Part shown: in pieces, positions 63,449 through 64,000 of the stretch | How positions within the stretch are numbered: the first letter of the stretch is position 1 | How the letters are laid out: every line of letters begins with the position of its first letter | Origin: an uncultured Clostridia bacterium | Lineage (GTDB): Bacteria; Bacillota; Clostridia; TANB77; CAG-508 | Direction: 5' to 3' | Assembly: GCA_934130975.1 (NCBI GenBank) | Contig: CAKOYU010000006.1 | Coordinates: forward strand, 1 to 64,000 | Length of the DNA: 64,000 nt | Translations under genes and position numbers: made by a program | Notes under the pieces: generated by a model | What the model was told of the DNA's origin: nothing | What the model saw: the letters and a program-made list of their open reading frames with translations, nothing else | Database searches by the model: none

Positions 63449-63985
63449 TTATATATTTATTTTAAAAATTGTGAATGCAAAGAATACGTAAGCATATCTG
63501 ATAAGTTTCTTTTTCATTAAATGAGATTGATAGTATTCATAAAATGATTTTAAAGCACTTAATTTATCTGCGATAGTTATAATAAAACTTTCTTTATATT
63601 TTGGGAATTGAAAGAATGTTACAGGCCACATGTGTTTTAAAATTATATCTTTTTCTTTTTCATTTAAATCACAAATGTTTAATGCATTTTCTAATGCAAT
63701 TTGTGGATGTCTAAATGCATGCCACCCTTTTAACATTGCTTTAGAATGTCTCCAATCATATAAAAATAAATCATGTAGTATTGCAGCTCTTGCCATTGAA
63801 ACATAATCTAAATTATGCTTTTTACAGAATCTATATGACCAATAAGCAACTTCTATACAATGATCATAACAGTTTGTATCATAATGCTGTCTGTAATTTT
63901 TCATTTGCAATACAGTTGGGTTATTTATTAAATATTTAGTTATTTCAAAAAATTCTTTATCCATCGTTTTTTTATCCATACGCAT
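63449..63985 (-). CDS. HD-domain hydrolase
   Basis: 178 residues. HD-domain metal motifs: HYDTNCYDHCIEVAYWS, then the HD pair in AAILHDLFLYDW, and HAFRHPQIALENA further on. Similar proteins are annotated as HDIG or phosphohydrolase domain proteins. The C-terminus ends IRYAYVFFAFTIFKINI, a hydrophobic tail. AAAAGGAT site. Substrate not known. Continues to the window edge without truncation. Confidence 0.8.
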   Translation of the reverse strand: MRMDKKTMDKEFFEITKYLINNPTVLQMKNYRQHYDTNCYDHCIEVAYWSYRFCKKHNLDYVSMARAAILHDLFLYDWRHSKAMLKGWHAFRHPQIALENALNICDLNEKEKDIILKHMWPVTFFQFPKYKESFIITIADKLSALKSFYEYYQSHLMKKKLIRYAYVFFAFTIFKINI

Positions 63986-64000
63986 TTTATCCTTTTCAAT

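Overview
The window is AT-rich throughout, uses many AGA and ATA codons and strong AGGAGG-type ribosome binding sites, and carries Gram-positive marker genes (disA, radA, hslO, plsX-acpP-rnc, a CIRCE operator). Together with sporulation and germination genes (a BofC-like protein, a SigH-like sigma factor, GerAB and GerAC) this points to a low-GC, probably endospore-forming anaerobe of the class Clostridia, likely an uncultured or gut lineage. That placement is inference from gene content and composition. I could not run a database search.

Layout. 1-6 kb: tRNA-Pro, a Bax-inhibitor-like membrane protein, radA-disA, a secreted cyclophilin, a protein made only of RNA polymerase alpha-CTD-like repeats, and rpsT. 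6-9 kb: a membrane-tethered XRE regulator with LemA and a DUF3137-like protein. 9-13 kb: rpiB, a TagO/WecA-type transferase, mscL (fused to a zinc ribbon, with a questionable start), hslO, ppaC. 13-21 kb: an SH3-NlpC/P60 cell-wall hydrolase, a frameshifted comEC, a BofC-like protein, a calcium P-type ATPase. 20.7-24.2 kb: an accessory island with DinD and a glutamine amidotransferase/MFS pair, bracketed by two near-identical 120-bp structured repeats that share the 3' end of the adjacent tRNA-Leu. 24-28 kb: a ClpE/ClpC-type ATPase, pgsA, a CIRCE-controlled hsp20. 28-31 kb: tmk, then a roughly 525-nt structured RNA that I call OLE RNA, followed by its membrane partner gene oapA, then ruvA (reverse) and rarA. 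32-39 kb: a frameshifted membrane-anchored protein, paired half-size TSUP transporters, murI, sigH, a phosphodiester glycosidase, cmk, an HD hydrolase. 39-44 kb: a SWIM-SNF2 helicase and trmFO. 44-53 kb: the str operon (rpsL, rpsG, fusA, tuf) framed by two large unrecognised coiled-coil genes. 53-64 kb: plsX, acpP, a lipase-like hydrolase, rnc, a radical SAM enzyme, a phosphate-binding-like protein with a partner, a YitT protein, and gerAB-gerAC plus an HD protein on the reverse strand.

Two families of non-coding elements stand out. The first is a nested inverted-repeat element with a core of about 145 bp and a full length of about 210-250 bp, present in six intergenic copies, all in the same orientation. 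The second is a family of long palindromes of 120-130 bp, between rpsL and rpsG, between rpsG and fusA, and downstream of comEC. The most interesting single locus is the OLE RNA/OapA pair at 29.2-30.4 kb. Three apparent frameshifts (comEC, the gene at 32.5 kb, the mscL poly-A tract) are either biological or assembly errors and should be checked in reads.
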